Below, piece after piece: positions 55,642 through 63,512 of a stretch of DNA of 64,000 nt. The notes beneath the pieces were generated by a model that was given only the letters and a program-made list of their open reading frames with translations, had not been told where the DNA came from and made no database searches. Source of the stretch: Streptomyces sp. DH41 (GTDB lineage Bacteria > Actinomycetota > Actinomycetes > Streptomycetales > Streptomycetaceae). The position numbers were made by a program, and so were the translations under genes. The stretch covers positions 1 to 64,000 of the forward strand of contig NZ_JARVKY010000002.1 in assembly GCF_029813785.1 (NCBI RefSeq), in the 5' to 3' direction. Numbering within the stretch: position 1 is the stretch's first letter; each line of letters begins with the position of its first letter.

Positions 55642-57600
55642 TCACAGGGGCGCGTCCAGCGTTCCGCCCTCTTCGGAGGGCAGGGGCCGGCGCGGATCGT
55701 CGTAGAGGAGGGCCATCGGCTCGGCCCAGGCCCGGTCGGCCCGCAGCTCGCTGATCTCCTGGCGCACATGGCGTATCCGGTCCGGCAGCTCGGCGAGGGA
55801 GCCGAGCGTCTGGAGGAGTTCCTCCGCCTTGGCGTAGAGGATGTCGCACGACTCGGGACAGACACGGGAGGAGTGTCCGTCGACGTGCCAGAGGGCGACT
55901 CCGTGGCCGCCCTCCAGGGCGAGCCTCATGGCGGTGCGGCCGGGGTCGCGCCCGGCCGGCCGGCACATGACCGGGATGAGGTCGCAGGCGGCGTCGCGGT
56001 AGCCGCGGGCGCCGGGGAAGTCGCCCTGGCCCGGGGTGCGCCAGCCACTGAAGCGCCGCTGGTCCGCCATGGCCTGCCAGCGCTCGGCCCAGACTTTGTC
56101 CGGATCTCCCCGGCGCTCCAGGGCGCGCAGCACCACCCGGCGGCGCACGCCCAGGTGACCGGCGTCGTTGAGTTCGGCTATGTCGTCGAACCGCCAGCGG
56201 TGCACGGCCGTGTCGAAGTGCTCCACCGGGAGGGCGACCTCGAGGGGCACGGGCCGGCCCTCCTGGTCCTTGGCCCGCAGCAGCCGGCCCAGCGGCCCGC
56301 GCAGGGCCTGGACGAGTCCGGCGGGGTCGTGTCCGTGGACGGAGCCGTCCACCTCGTGCAGTTCGGGCTCGCCGTGACCGTCGTCGTACCAGATCTGCCA
56401 GAAGAACCGGGCGGGCCGCGCGCCTATCACCGGGTCGAGCAGGACGGCGACGGTCGCCCCCTCGCCCGGCCCCGGGTAGGGGATCACGATGCGCTCCGGC
56501 ACGGCGTCGGGGGCCGGGCGCAGCGCCTCGGGGAGGCTCACGTCGCGGACGAGGTCGTGGAAGGCCCGGCGCGGTTCCCGGCGCAGCCGGGTGCCGATCC
56601 ACCGGCCGAGAGCGGTCGCGTCGCCGCCCCGGGCGGCCGTGTACAGCTCGACGAACCTCAGGTAGCGCAGGAAGGTCAGTGCCTCCAGCGGGCGCGCGCC
56701 CTCGTAGAGCAGTCCCGTGCCGTCCCGCCAGGTGAGCAGCTCGGGGGTGCCGCCCGGCCATGTGTTGTGGCTGCGCGCCCGCTTCGCGAGCAGTTCGACG
56801 GTGGGCGCGTCCGGCGGTGGGGGCAGCTCGGCGAGCAGCCGCAGCGCGTCCCGGCGGTCGGTGGGGGTCCACTGCTCGCCGGCGCCGGCCGGGGGTCCGC
56901 CCTGGAGGTCTATCCAGTTGTCCCCGGTCGGGGACTGCGGCTCGCCGCCGTGCCAGCGGTCGTGGGCGGCCACCACCGTGCGGTACGTCCGCCCGAAGCG
57001 CCGCAGCGCCGAGATGGCGACGGCCTTGCCGCCGTCCTGCTGCTTGCGGCGCGACTTGACCAGCCCGACCACGGCTCCCGTCTCCGGGTCGAGGAGCGGG
57101 CCGCCGGACACCCCGCTGGGAAGGTCGATGTCGGGCTTGATGATCAGTCCGTGCCGGTCCTCGTGTCCGTTGATCTCGGCATCGACGATCCGGAAGTACG
57201 TCTCGGACGGTCCGGGGTAGTAGCCGCACACCTTGAGGGCGCCGGAGTGGCTCACGGCCCGGTCGGCGAGCCAGACGCACTCGTGCTGCTGCTCCTCGGG
57301 CTCCCCCGCCAGGCGCACCAGGGCCAGGTCCTCCTCCAGGGGTACGGCCTGGCGGCGCGGGTCGGTGAGCAGCCACTGCTCCAGACGGGCCTCGGCGTCG
57401 ACCCCCTCGCCGCGCACCCGGAAGACGGTGCGGGGGCCCGCCGCGAGGTGCGGGCGCAGCACGTGGGCGGCGGTGAGCACCCATCCGGGCGCGACGAAGA
57501 AGCCGCTCCCCCACAGCGGCGCGCCGTCGCCCCGGGCGGGCAGCAGGTGGACGGTGGCGGCGCGGGCGAGTTCGTAGAGGCGGTCGTTCCCCTCACTCAT
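55642..57600 (-). CDS. trypsin-like serine protease fused to a VMAP-type C-terminal domain
   Basis: 652 residues from the ATG at 57600, which overlaps the end of the previous gene by 8 bases. The N-terminal chymotrypsin-fold protease has its full triad: His46 in LTAAHVL, Asp91 in EEDLALVRL and Ser165 in PSGVSGGPLLD. There is no signal peptide, so it acts inside the cell. A middle helical region (about 255-340) may be an effector-associated-type domain. The C-terminal part (about 340-650: LPVEHFDTAVHRW, RRRVVLRALERRGDPDKVWAERW, EGGHGVALWHVD) fits the VMAP-C pattern known from vWA-MoxR-associated proteins. It is likely the effector or signal-processing protease of the system. Confidence 0.85.
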   Translation of the reverse strand: MSEGNDRLYELARAATVHLLPARGDGAPLWGSGFFVAPGWVLTAAHVLRPHLAAGPRTVFRVRGEGVDAEARLEQWLLTDPRRQAVPLEEDLALVRLAGEPEEQQHECVWLADRAVSHSGALKVCGYYPGPSETYFRIVDAEINGHEDRHGLIIKPDIDLPSGVSGGPLLDPETGAVVGLVKSRRKQQDGGKAVAISALRRFGRTYRTVVAAHDRWHGGEPQSPTGDNWIDLQGGPPAGAGEQWTPTDRRDALRLLAELPPPPDAPTVELLAKRARSHNTWPGGTPELLTWRDGTGLLYEGARPLEALTFLRYLRFVELYTAARGGDATALGRWIGTRLRREPRRAFHDLVRDVSLPEALRPAPDAVPERIVIPYPGPGEGATVAVLLDPVIGARPARFFWQIWYDDGHGEPELHEVDGSVHGHDPAGLVQALRGPLGRLLRAKDQEGRPVPLEVALPVEHFDTAVHRWRFDDIAELNDAGHLGVRRRVVLRALERRGDPDKVWAERWQAMADQRRFSGWRTPGQGDFPGARGYRDAACDLIPVMCRPAGRDPGRTAMRLALEGGHGVALWHVDGHSSRVCPESCDILYAKAEELLQTLGSLAELPDRIRHVRQEISELRADRAWAEPMALLYDDPRRPLPSEEGGTLDAPL

Positions 57601-57952
57601 GCGCGGCCGGTACCCGCGTGTCCACCTGCCCGTCGGGCCGGTCGAACCGCCAGGTGAGCGTGACCTCCAGCGACGCCTTGGTCTCACCCCGGGCGAGCAC
57701 CGCCACGGCCAGCCCCTCCTTGGCGGTCAGCTCCACCCCGAAGGTGATGGCGGCCTCGCTGGGCCCGGCCGCGCGGGCCGCGCTCAGCACCGAGGAGCCG
57801 ACCCCGGTGATCAGCTCCTGGAGCCGCTCGACCTTGGCGACGGCGGCCTCGGTGAAACCGACGTCCTGCTGGCCGTCGTACTCGTCCGCCTCGCTGATCC
57901 GGGCGGTGATGACCGTCCCGTCCGGCAGCTCCACGTCCTGGATGTGGCTCAT
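57593..57952 (-). CDS. trypsin-co-occurring domain 1 (CU044_2847-type) protein
   Basis: 119 residues from the ATG at 57952 with GGGGGAG 5 bases upstream. It begins with a strand pair, ELPDGTVITARIS, has a central helix (FTEAAVAKVERLQELITGVGSSVLSAA), then PSEAAITFGVELTAKEGLAVAVLARGETKASLEVTLTW, the layout of trypco1-type proteins that accompany trypsin effectors in conflict systems. It is the first gene of the operon and overlaps the protease gene, supporting complex formation with it. Confidence 0.83.
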   Translation of the reverse strand: MSHIQDVELPDGTVITARISEADEYDGQQDVGFTEAAVAKVERLQELITGVGSSVLSAARAAGPSEAAITFGVELTAKEGLAVAVLARGETKASLEVTLTWRFDRPDGQVDTRVPAAHE

Positions 57953-58123
57953 TCCGCTCCCCCGTCGAGCCCGCCGCGTCCCAACCGTGCGCGGGCACCG
58001 GTCACTTGACCTTGATGAGGCTAATACCCAGCCCGGCCGCCCGCGACCCCCATCCGCCGGGCCGTACGGACTACCCTGGACGGGTACGTCGTGGGCCCGA
58101 CCCACCCGCATCAGGAGCATGAG

Positions 58124-58306
58124 TTGTACTTCACCGACCGAGGCATCGAGGAACTGGAGAAGCGGCGTGGCGAGGAGGAGGTCACCTTCGAGTGGCTCGC
58201 CGAGCAGCTGCGGACCTTCGTCGACCTGAACCCGGACTTCGAGGTGCCGGTGGAGCGGCTGGCCACCTGGCTGGCGCGGCTGGACGACGAGGACGAGGAC
58301 GAGTAG
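58124..58306 (+). CDS. DUF6104 family small acidic protein
   Basis: 60 residues from a TTG start at 58124, supported by CAGGAG 6 bases upstream and by the fit to the usual family start (YFTDRGIEELEKRRGEEEVT). It is one highly conserved domain, VTFEWLAEQLRTFVDLNPDFEVPVERLATWLARL, ending in an acidic tail. The family is almost restricted to Streptomyces relatives, and its function is unknown to me. It is divergent from the conflict operon but is probably core genome. Confidence 0.82.
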   Translation: MYFTDRGIEELEKRRGEEEVTFEWLAEQLRTFVDLNPDFEVPVERLATWLARLDDEDEDE

Positions 58307-58370
58307 GCACCCGGGTCCTCGGGCTTTCACCGGCGTCCTCGCGAAGCCCGCTCGAAGCCCGGCCGGGCAC

Positions 58371-58399
58371 GGGGCCCCGCAGGACCCCTTTGGGGCCCC
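58371..58399. terminator. hairpin between the convergent DUF6104 and hypothetical genes
   Basis: GGGGCCCC at 58371-58378 and again at 58392-58399 (self-complementary arms), loop of 13 bases. It lies in the 112-bp gap between convergent stops at 58306 and 58419. Confidence 0.5.
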
Positions 58400-58418
58400 C
58401 GCGCACCTCCCGGCGACG

Positions 58419-59234
58419 TCAGGAGCGTTTGGAGAGGCCGTACGCCGTCCCGAGCGCGCCGTGCGCGACCAGTAGCGCCCCCGCCGTGGTCCAGCCCCCG
58501 CTGCGGCGCCGTAGGCCCCAGACGGTGAGTGGCAGGCCCGCCGCCATCTGGGCCAGGGCCAGGGCGCGGGCTCCGGGGCCGCCCACCCAGGGCATCCAGG
58601 GGGCGAGGCGGCTTTCGCCGGCGGTGGGGCGCCGCCCGGCGGCCTCGGTCCGCCGGGCGCCGGGCAGGGCGCGGGCGGCGGCGCCGAGGCGGTCGGCCGG
58701 TTCGCCGGGGTCGAGTCCGGCGGGGAGGGCGACTCCCGCGCGCGTGAGCACCGCGAGCAGTCCGCGCAGTCTGGTACGGGCGTCGGCCTCGGGGTCCGGC
58801 CTCGTCAGCAGGTCCAGCGACTGGACGTCCAGTACGGGATCCAGGCCGAGACGGTTCGCGAAGGTGCGCATCGCCTCGTCCTCGCCGACCGGGGTGCCGT
58901 CCGCGAGCCACACGTAGCCGACGGGGCGGCGGAAACCGGACGCGAGGGTGTAGCCCGCCCGGTCGGCGTCCCACCACAGGGCGAGTGCGGGCCACGGGGC
59001 ACCCACGGCCAGCGCGGCTGCCCAGCCGGTGAGCACGCGGTCGACCGGTTCGCCGCCGTGCCGCCAGGGGCCGCCCACCGGGACCAGCACGCTCCATTCC
59101 CCGCCGGCCGGGAGCAGCGTCATGCGTTCACCCAGCAGGGGGGCTACGGCGTCGACGGAGTCCGGCTCGGCACGGCACAGCAGCAGGGCACCGGAAGCGG
59201 GAGCGGATACGGACTCTTCCGTCGACATGTTCAC
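58419..59234 (-). CDS. conserved actinobacterial protein with C-terminal membrane segment
   Basis: 271 residues from a GTG at 59234, or two codons fewer from the ATG at 59228. There is no SD; TAACTT lies just upstream like a -10 box, so the message may be leaderless. The N-terminal two thirds look like a globular domain with repeated WW/GYTLASGFRRPVGYVWLADG strands. Near the C-terminus are two weak hydrophobic helices (ALALAQMAAGLPLTVWGL and TAGALLVAHGALGTAYGL). I do not recognise a function. It is divergent from the DUF4097 gene. Confidence 0.65.
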   Translation of the reverse strand: MNMSTEESVSAPASGALLLCRAEPDSVDAVAPLLGERMTLLPAGGEWSVLVPVGGPWRHGGEPVDRVLTGWAAALAVGAPWPALALWWDADRAGYTLASGFRRPVGYVWLADGTPVGEDEAMRTFANRLGLDPVLDVQSLDLLTRPDPEADARTRLRGLLAVLTRAGVALPAGLDPGEPADRLGAAARALPGARRTEAAGRRPTAGESRLAPWMPWVGGPGARALALAQMAAGLPLTVWGLRRRSGGWTTAGALLVAHGALGTAYGLSKRS

Positions 59235-59288
59235 AAGTTAGGGCAATTCCGCCCTGCCGGCCGAGCGTTGATCACCAGAACGGGTGTC

Positions 59289-59316
59289 TTGACTTTCCGG
59301 GTCCGCGATATATCGT
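59289..59316 (+). promoter_or_regulatory. promoter with PadR-type operator for the DUF4097-PadR operon
   Basis: TTGACT (59289-59294), a 16-bp spacer and TATCGT (59311-59316) form a good -35/-10 pair. The perfect palindrome CGATATATCG (59306-59315) overlaps the -10 box, so a bound protein would block transcription. The operon encodes a PadR regulator, the likely binder. The first gene's SD lies 8 bases after the -10 box. Confidence 0.65.
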
Positions 59317-59335
59317 GAATAACGGAGGACGCGAT

Positions 59336-60316
59336 ATGGCGCGTTCGGTCGAGGAGGTCTGCACCATGTCCGAGTGGTCTGTCGCGGAACCCGGGAAACT
59401 CACCTTCGACGAGTCCGTGAGCAAGCTCCAGGTACGCATCGTCAACGGAACGGTGAACGTCGTGGGCACGGACGAAGGTTCCGCCCGCCTGGAGGTCTCC
59501 GAGATAGAGGGGCCGCCCCTCGTCGTGACCCACCAGGACGGCGTGCTCACCGTGGCCTACGAGGACCTGCCCTGGAAGGGCTTCCTCAAGTGGCTCGACC
59601 GCAAGGGCTGGCGCCGCAGCGCGGTGGTCTCCCTGGCCGTGCCGGCCGGCACCCTCGTGGAGGTGGGCGTGGTCAGCGCCACCGCCGTGGTCACCGGGCT
59701 CGACGGACGCGCCGAGGTGAAGGGCGTCGCCGGGGACACGACGCTGGTGAGCCTCACCGGCCCGGTCCGCGCCGACACCGTCTCGGGGAACGTGGAGGCG
59801 CAGGCCCTCGGCGGAGACCTGAGCTTCCACTCCGTCTCCGGCGATCTGACGGTGGTGGAGGCGGGCTCCTCGGTCCGGGCCGATTCCGTGAGCGGTTCGA
59901 TGATCGTCGACCTGGACCCGGCCGGCGGGCCCACCGACATCAACCTGACCAGCGTCTCGGGCGAGATCGCCATCCGGCTGCCCCAGCCCGCCGACGCGGA
60001 GGTGGAGGCGAACACGGCCAGTGGCACGGTCTCCAGCGCCTTCGAGGACCTCCGGGTGGGCGGCCAGTGGGGTGCCAAGCGAATCACCGGCCGGCTCGGC
60101 GCGGGCAACGGCCGGCTGAAGGCCACCACCATCTCCGGCTCGATCGCCCTGCTGCGCCGTCCGGCAGCGGAGGACACGCCGTGGGAGCGCGAGCCCCGGG
60201 GCACCGGCCCGGCGGACGACGCGCAGGACGACTCGGGGGACAATTCCGCTTCCGGCCGGGATCCCGGCGCCACCGGCGCCCCGGCCGACGGCACGACCGA
60301 CAAGAAGGTGCTCTGA
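59336..60316 (+). CDS. DUF4097 beta-helix-like adhesin-type protein
   Basis: 326 residues from the ATG at 59336 (GGAGG 7 bases upstream); a second ATG at 59366 has an equally good SD (GAGGAGG). The body is a series of short beta repeats with the SG-V/D pattern (VSGNVEA, VSGDLTV, VSGSMIV, VSGEIAI, ASGTVSS, ISGSIAL), typical of DUF4097/DUF4098 right-handed beta-helix proteins. There is no signal peptide. The C-terminal tail is acidic and disordered. It is encoded 1 bp before its PadR regulator; function is unknown but it is often linked to stress or envelope control. Confidence 0.85.
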   Translation: MARSVEEVCTMSEWSVAEPGKLTFDESVSKLQVRIVNGTVNVVGTDEGSARLEVSEIEGPPLVVTHQDGVLTVAYEDLPWKGFLKWLDRKGWRRSAVVSLAVPAGTLVEVGVVSATAVVTGLDGRAEVKGVAGDTTLVSLTGPVRADTVSGNVEAQALGGDLSFHSVSGDLTVVEAGSSVRADSVSGSMIVDLDPAGGPTDINLTSVSGEIAIRLPQPADAEVEANTASGTVSSAFEDLRVGGQWGAKRITGRLGAGNGRLKATTISGSIALLRRPAAEDTPWEREPRGTGPADDAQDDSGDNSASGRDPGATGAPADGTTDKKVL

Positions 60317-60317
60317 C

Positions 60318-61400
60318 ATGTCCCCCGTCTTCGCCCACGGCCGCCTCCGCCTCTACCTCCTCAAGCTCCTGGACGAGGCCCCCCGCCACGGGTACGAGGT
60401 GATCCGGCTCCTCGAAGAGCGCTTCCAGGGCCTGTACGCGCCTTCGGCGGGCACGGTGTACCCGCGCCTGGCCAAGCTGGAGGCCGAGGGCCTGGTCACC
60501 CACACCACCGAGGGCGGCCGCAAGGTGTACGCCATCACCGACGCCGGCCGGGCGGAGCTGTCCGACCGCAGCGGTGAGCTGGCCGACCTGGAGCTGGAGA
60601 TCCGGGAGTCGGTCGCCGAGCTCGCCGCCGAGATCCGGGCCGACGTGCGCGGCGCGGCGGGCGATCTGCGCCGGGAGATGCGGGCCGCGGCCAGCGCCGC
60701 CCGCGGAGGCACCGGCCCGGGCGCGCACGACGAGGGCGACGGCTCGGCCGCCGGCACCGCGGACACGGACGAGAAGGAGGCGTGGCGTGCCGCCAAGGAG
60801 GAGATGCGCCGCGTCAAGCAGGAGTGGAAGGAGCAGGCCCGCCGCGCCAAGGACGAGAGCCGCCGCGCCCGTGACGAGGCACAGCGGGCCCGGCGCCAGG
60901 CCAAGGAGGCCCAGGAGCGGGCCCGGGTGCAGGCGCAGGAAGAGGTGCAGCGCATCGCCCAGCGGGTCCAGGAGCAGGTGCAGGACCACTTCTCGCGGGG
61001 CGACTGGCCGACGGGGCTGCGCGAGGGCCTGAGCGAACTGGCCAAGGAGGTCGGGGACTTCGGAAAGGACTTCGGGAAGGAGTTCGGCAAGGACTGGGGC
61101 TTCGGCCGCACCACCGGACCGACCGCCCATCGGCCCGAGCACTCCGCCACCCCGGAGTACTCCGACACCCCCGAGGGCTTCCCGGCCGGTTACGCCCCGT
61201 CCTGGGCCCACGAGGACACCGCGGACTCCACCGGCGACCCGGCACGCGACCTGGACCGGCTGCTCGACCGCTTCCGGGACGACATCCGCGACGCGGCCCG
61301 GGACCACGGAGTCACGAGCGACCAGCTCCGCGACGCCCGACTCCAGTTGTCGACCGCCGCGGCGCACATCGGGGCGGTACTGCGAGCACCGAAGGCCTGA
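60318..61400 (+). CDS. PadR-family regulator with long coiled-coil extension
   Basis: 360 residues, ATG at 60318 with GAAGGTG upstream. Residues 1-85 are the PadR winged helix (LRLYLLKLLDEAPRHGYEVIRLLEERF, then SAGTVYPRLAKLEAEGLVTHTTEGGRKVYAITDAG). From about 90 to 225 it is a highly charged Arg/Glu/Ala coiled coil (RRAKDESRRARDEAQRARRQ). The C-terminal part has a KDFGKEFGKDWGFG repeat and a final helix. PadR proteins are usually 100-200 residues, so this one is a large member. It probably represses its own operon through CGATATATCG. Confidence 0.88.
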   Translation: MSPVFAHGRLRLYLLKLLDEAPRHGYEVIRLLEERFQGLYAPSAGTVYPRLAKLEAEGLVTHTTEGGRKVYAITDAGRAELSDRSGELADLELEIRESVAELAAEIRADVRGAAGDLRREMRAAASAARGGTGPGAHDEGDGSAAGTADTDEKEAWRAAKEEMRRVKQEWKEQARRAKDESRRARDEAQRARRQAKEAQERARVQAQEEVQRIAQRVQEQVQDHFSRGDWPTGLREGLSELAKEVGDFGKDFGKEFGKDWGFGRTTGPTAHRPEHSATPEYSDTPEGFPAGYAPSWAHEDTADSTGDPARDLDRLLDRFRDDIRDAARDHGVTSDQLRDARLQLSTAAAHIGAVLRAPKA

Positions 61401-61456
61401 GCCCGGCGGCACGGCTCCCCGGCGACCGCCGAAGGTCCCCGGGGACACCGCGCACG

Positions 61457-62020
61457 TCAGGCGCAGGCCTCCCCCGCGCCGCCGCCCAGCACCCTGGTCA
61501 GCGACTCGTGAGTCACGCCGTGATCGGCGAGCACCTCGGCAGGTACGCCGGGGCGGACGGTGAGGGCGAGGAGGATGTGCTCGTCGCCGATGCCCCGGTC
61601 GTGCCGGGCGACGGCGGCCCGCAGCGCCTGCTCCAGCACCTCCTTGGCCCCCTTGCTGAAGCTGCGGTGCCCGGACCACCACCGCTTGCCCTTCCGGTCG
61701 CCGGCCATCGCGCCCACGCCATGGGCCTCCTCCACACGGGCGACGATCTCGGAGACATCGATACCCAGCCCGGCGAGGGCGTCGGTCTCGGCCCGCGTCA
61801 GCCCGGCACGGCGCCGCGCCTCCGCCAGGGCCTGCCGCACCTCCTCCTTGCGTTCGCCGGCCCCGAGCGCCGACAGCGCGAAGGAGGCGCGGCCGCCCTC
61901 CCGGTCCAGCAGGGCGAGCAGCAGGTGCTCGGCGTCGACGGTCTGCGCCCGCGCCCCTTCGGCCTGCTCGACCGCCCCCTGCACCACGGCCCGGGCATCC
62001 TTCGTGAATCGCTCGAACAT
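61457..62020 (-). CDS. Clp N-terminal domain protein without ATPase domain
   Basis: 187 residues from the ATG at 62020, overlapping the stop of the HTH gene (TGATG) with GGGAGG 7 bases upstream. It contains two Clp_N repeats: MFERFTKDARAVVQGAVEQAEGARAQTVDAEHLLLALLD and FSKGAKEVLEQALRAAVARHDRGIGDEHILLALT. No AAA+ module is attached. Such ClpC-N-like proteins could bind misfolded or tagged substrates as adaptors or decoys. Its HTH partner gene is translationally coupled upstream. Confidence 0.9.
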   Translation of the reverse strand: MFERFTKDARAVVQGAVEQAEGARAQTVDAEHLLLALLDREGGRASFALSALGAGERKEEVRQALAEARRRAGLTRAETDALAGLGIDVSEIVARVEEAHGVGAMAGDRKGKRWWSGHRSFSKGAKEVLEQALRAAVARHDRGIGDEHILLALTVRPGVPAEVLADHGVTHESLTRVLGGGAGEACA

Positions 62021-62229
62021 CAATGCCTCCCGTACTTCTTGTGCACGGCCTGCCTGCTGACCCCGAGTTCCGTGGCGATCTCCTGCCACGACCACCCCTG
62101 ATTACGCGCGCTGCGCACCTGCACCGCCTCCAGCTGCTCCAGCAGCATCCGCAGTGCGGCGACGGCCCGCAGCCCGACCCGAGGGTCGCGATCACCCGCA
62201 CGTGCGGCGAGATCCGTTGCTTCACTCAT
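62020..62229 (-). CDS. small helix-turn-helix regulator of the Clp-N gene
   Basis: 69 residues from the ATG at 62229. The helix-turn-helix is at the C-terminus: GWSWQEIATELGVSRQAVHKKYGRH, preceded by a long helix (LRAVAALRMLLEQLEAVQVRSARN) for dimerisation. There is no SD; the ATG follows a good -10 box by 6 bases, so the message is probably leaderless. Its stop overlaps the Clp-N gene. Two copies of an inverted repeat cover the promoter and are likely its own binding sites. Confidence 0.87.
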   Translation of the reverse strand: MSEATDLAARAGDRDPRVGLRAVAALRMLLEQLEAVQVRSARNQGWSWQEIATELGVSRQAVHKKYGRH

Positions 62230-62275
62230 ATTGTCAATGTAGGTTGACGACGCCCGTCCGTCAACCCTGGTTGAC
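62229..62275 (-). promoter_or_regulatory. leaderless promoter with two operator copies for the HTH-Clp-N operon
   Basis: On the minus strand TTGACG (62264-62259), a 17-bp spacer and TACATT (62241-62236) form a near-ideal promoter. The start would fall on the A of the ATG at 62229. A perfect inverted repeat GTCAACC-CT-GGTTGAC (62260-62275) covers the -35 box, and a second, GTCAATGTAGGTTGAC (62233-62248), covers the -10 box. They are 27 bp apart. Both would be blocked by one dimeric regulator. Confidence 0.7.
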
Positions 62276-62352
62276 ATGCCGAGGGTGGCGCGGAGAACGC
62301 GAACGGCGGGTCCGGACCACCGAACCCGCCGTGAACAATCTGGAGAAACGCG

Positions 62353-63318
62353 TCAGGAACCGCTGAGCACGATCTTGCCGAACTGCCCTCCGGAGGCCAT
62401 CCGCTCGAATCCCTCGCGGGCCCGGTCCATCGACAGCACCTCGTCGATGACGGGACGTACGCCGGTCGCCGCGCAGAAGGACAGCAGGTCCTCCAGCTCG
62501 TCCTTGGTGCCCATGGTGGAGCCGACGATTTTGAGCTCCAGGAAGAAGACCCGGGTCAGCTCGGCGTGGGAGGGCCGGTCGCCGCTGGTGGCACCGGAGA
62601 TGACGAGGGTGCCGCCCGGCCGCAGCGACTTCACCGAGTGGGACCAGGTCGCGGCGCCCACCGTCTCGATGACGGCATCGACCCGCTGCGGCAGCCGCGC
62701 GCCAGGCTCGACGGCCTCCACGGCGCCCAGTTCCAGGGCCCGCTTCCGCTTGGCCTCGTCCCGGCTGGTGGCGAAGACCCGCAGCCCCGCCGCCTTGCCC
62801 AGCACGATCGCGGCCGTGGCGACCCCGCCGCCGGCGCCCTGCACCAGCACCGAGTCACCGGGACGCACCCCGGCGTTGGTGAACAGCATCCGGTACGCCG
62901 TCAGCCAGGCGGTCGGCAGACAGGCCGCCTCCTCGAAGGAGAGCTCCTTCGGCTTGGGCAGGACGTTCCAGGTCGGCACGGCGACCTGCTCGGCGAACGT
63001 CCCCGGGTAGCGCTCGGTGAGAATGGAGCGGGGCTCCTTGGGGCCGACCCCGTGGCCGGTCTGACCGATCACGGAGTGCAGGACGACCTCGTTGCCGTCC
63101 TCGTCGACACCGGCGGCGTCGCAGCCGAGGATCATCGGCAGCCGGTCCTCCGGGAGGCCGACGCCACGCAGGGACCACAGGTCGTGGTGGTTGAGGGAGG
63201 CGGCCCTGACATCGATGACACTCCAGCCGGGACGGGCCTCGGGAGCCGGAAGCTCTCCCAACTCCAGGCCGGTCAGCGGCTGGTCGCGGTCGATTCGGGC
63301 GGCGTAGACAGCGAACAT
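62353..63318 (-). CDS. MDR-family zinc-type/quinone oxidoreductase
   Basis: 321 residues from the ATG at 63318 (AAGG just upstream). It follows the medium-chain dehydrogenase layout: GroES-like N-terminal half (VRAASLNHHDLWSLRG, PMILGCDAAGV), then the Rossmann fold with VLVQGAGGGVATAAIVLGKAAGLRVFATSR and LRPGGTLVISGATSG. The catalytic zinc Cys of alcohol dehydrogenases is absent, so it is closer to the NADPH:quinone reductase branch. Substrate unknown. It follows the malic enzyme gene on the same strand after 195 bp. Confidence 0.88.
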   Translation of the reverse strand: MFAVYAARIDRDQPLTGLELGELPAPEARPGWSVIDVRAASLNHHDLWSLRGVGLPEDRLPMILGCDAAGVDEDGNEVVLHSVIGQTGHGVGPKEPRSILTERYPGTFAEQVAVPTWNVLPKPKELSFEEAACLPTAWLTAYRMLFTNAGVRPGDSVLVQGAGGGVATAAIVLGKAAGLRVFATSRDEAKRKRALELGAVEAVEPGARLPQRVDAVIETVGAATWSHSVKSLRPGGTLVISGATSGDRPSHAELTRVFFLELKIVGSTMGTKDELEDLLSFCAATGVRPVIDEVLSMDRAREGFERMASGGQFGKIVLSGS

Positions 63319-63460
63319 GACCTTGACGATAGGTTCCCGACCCGCCGACCGGAACCACGACGCCCTGTGACACACACCCTCTTGCCCCACCGACCCAGCT
63401 GCGCCGGGCCGCGCCACCCACCCCCGCCCAACCCCCGTGCCGCCCCACCGGCAAAAGCGA

Positions 63461-63489
63461 ACGGCCCCGCCCACCAAGGACGAGGCCGT
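63461..63489 (-). terminator. hairpin downstream of the malic enzyme gene
   Basis: ACGGCC (63461-63466) pairs with GGCCGT (63484-63489) around a 17-base loop with partial further pairing, 23 bases after the malic enzyme stop in the direction of transcription. Confidence 0.5.
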
Positions 63490-63512
63490 ACACCACACAC
63501 AGCATCACACCG

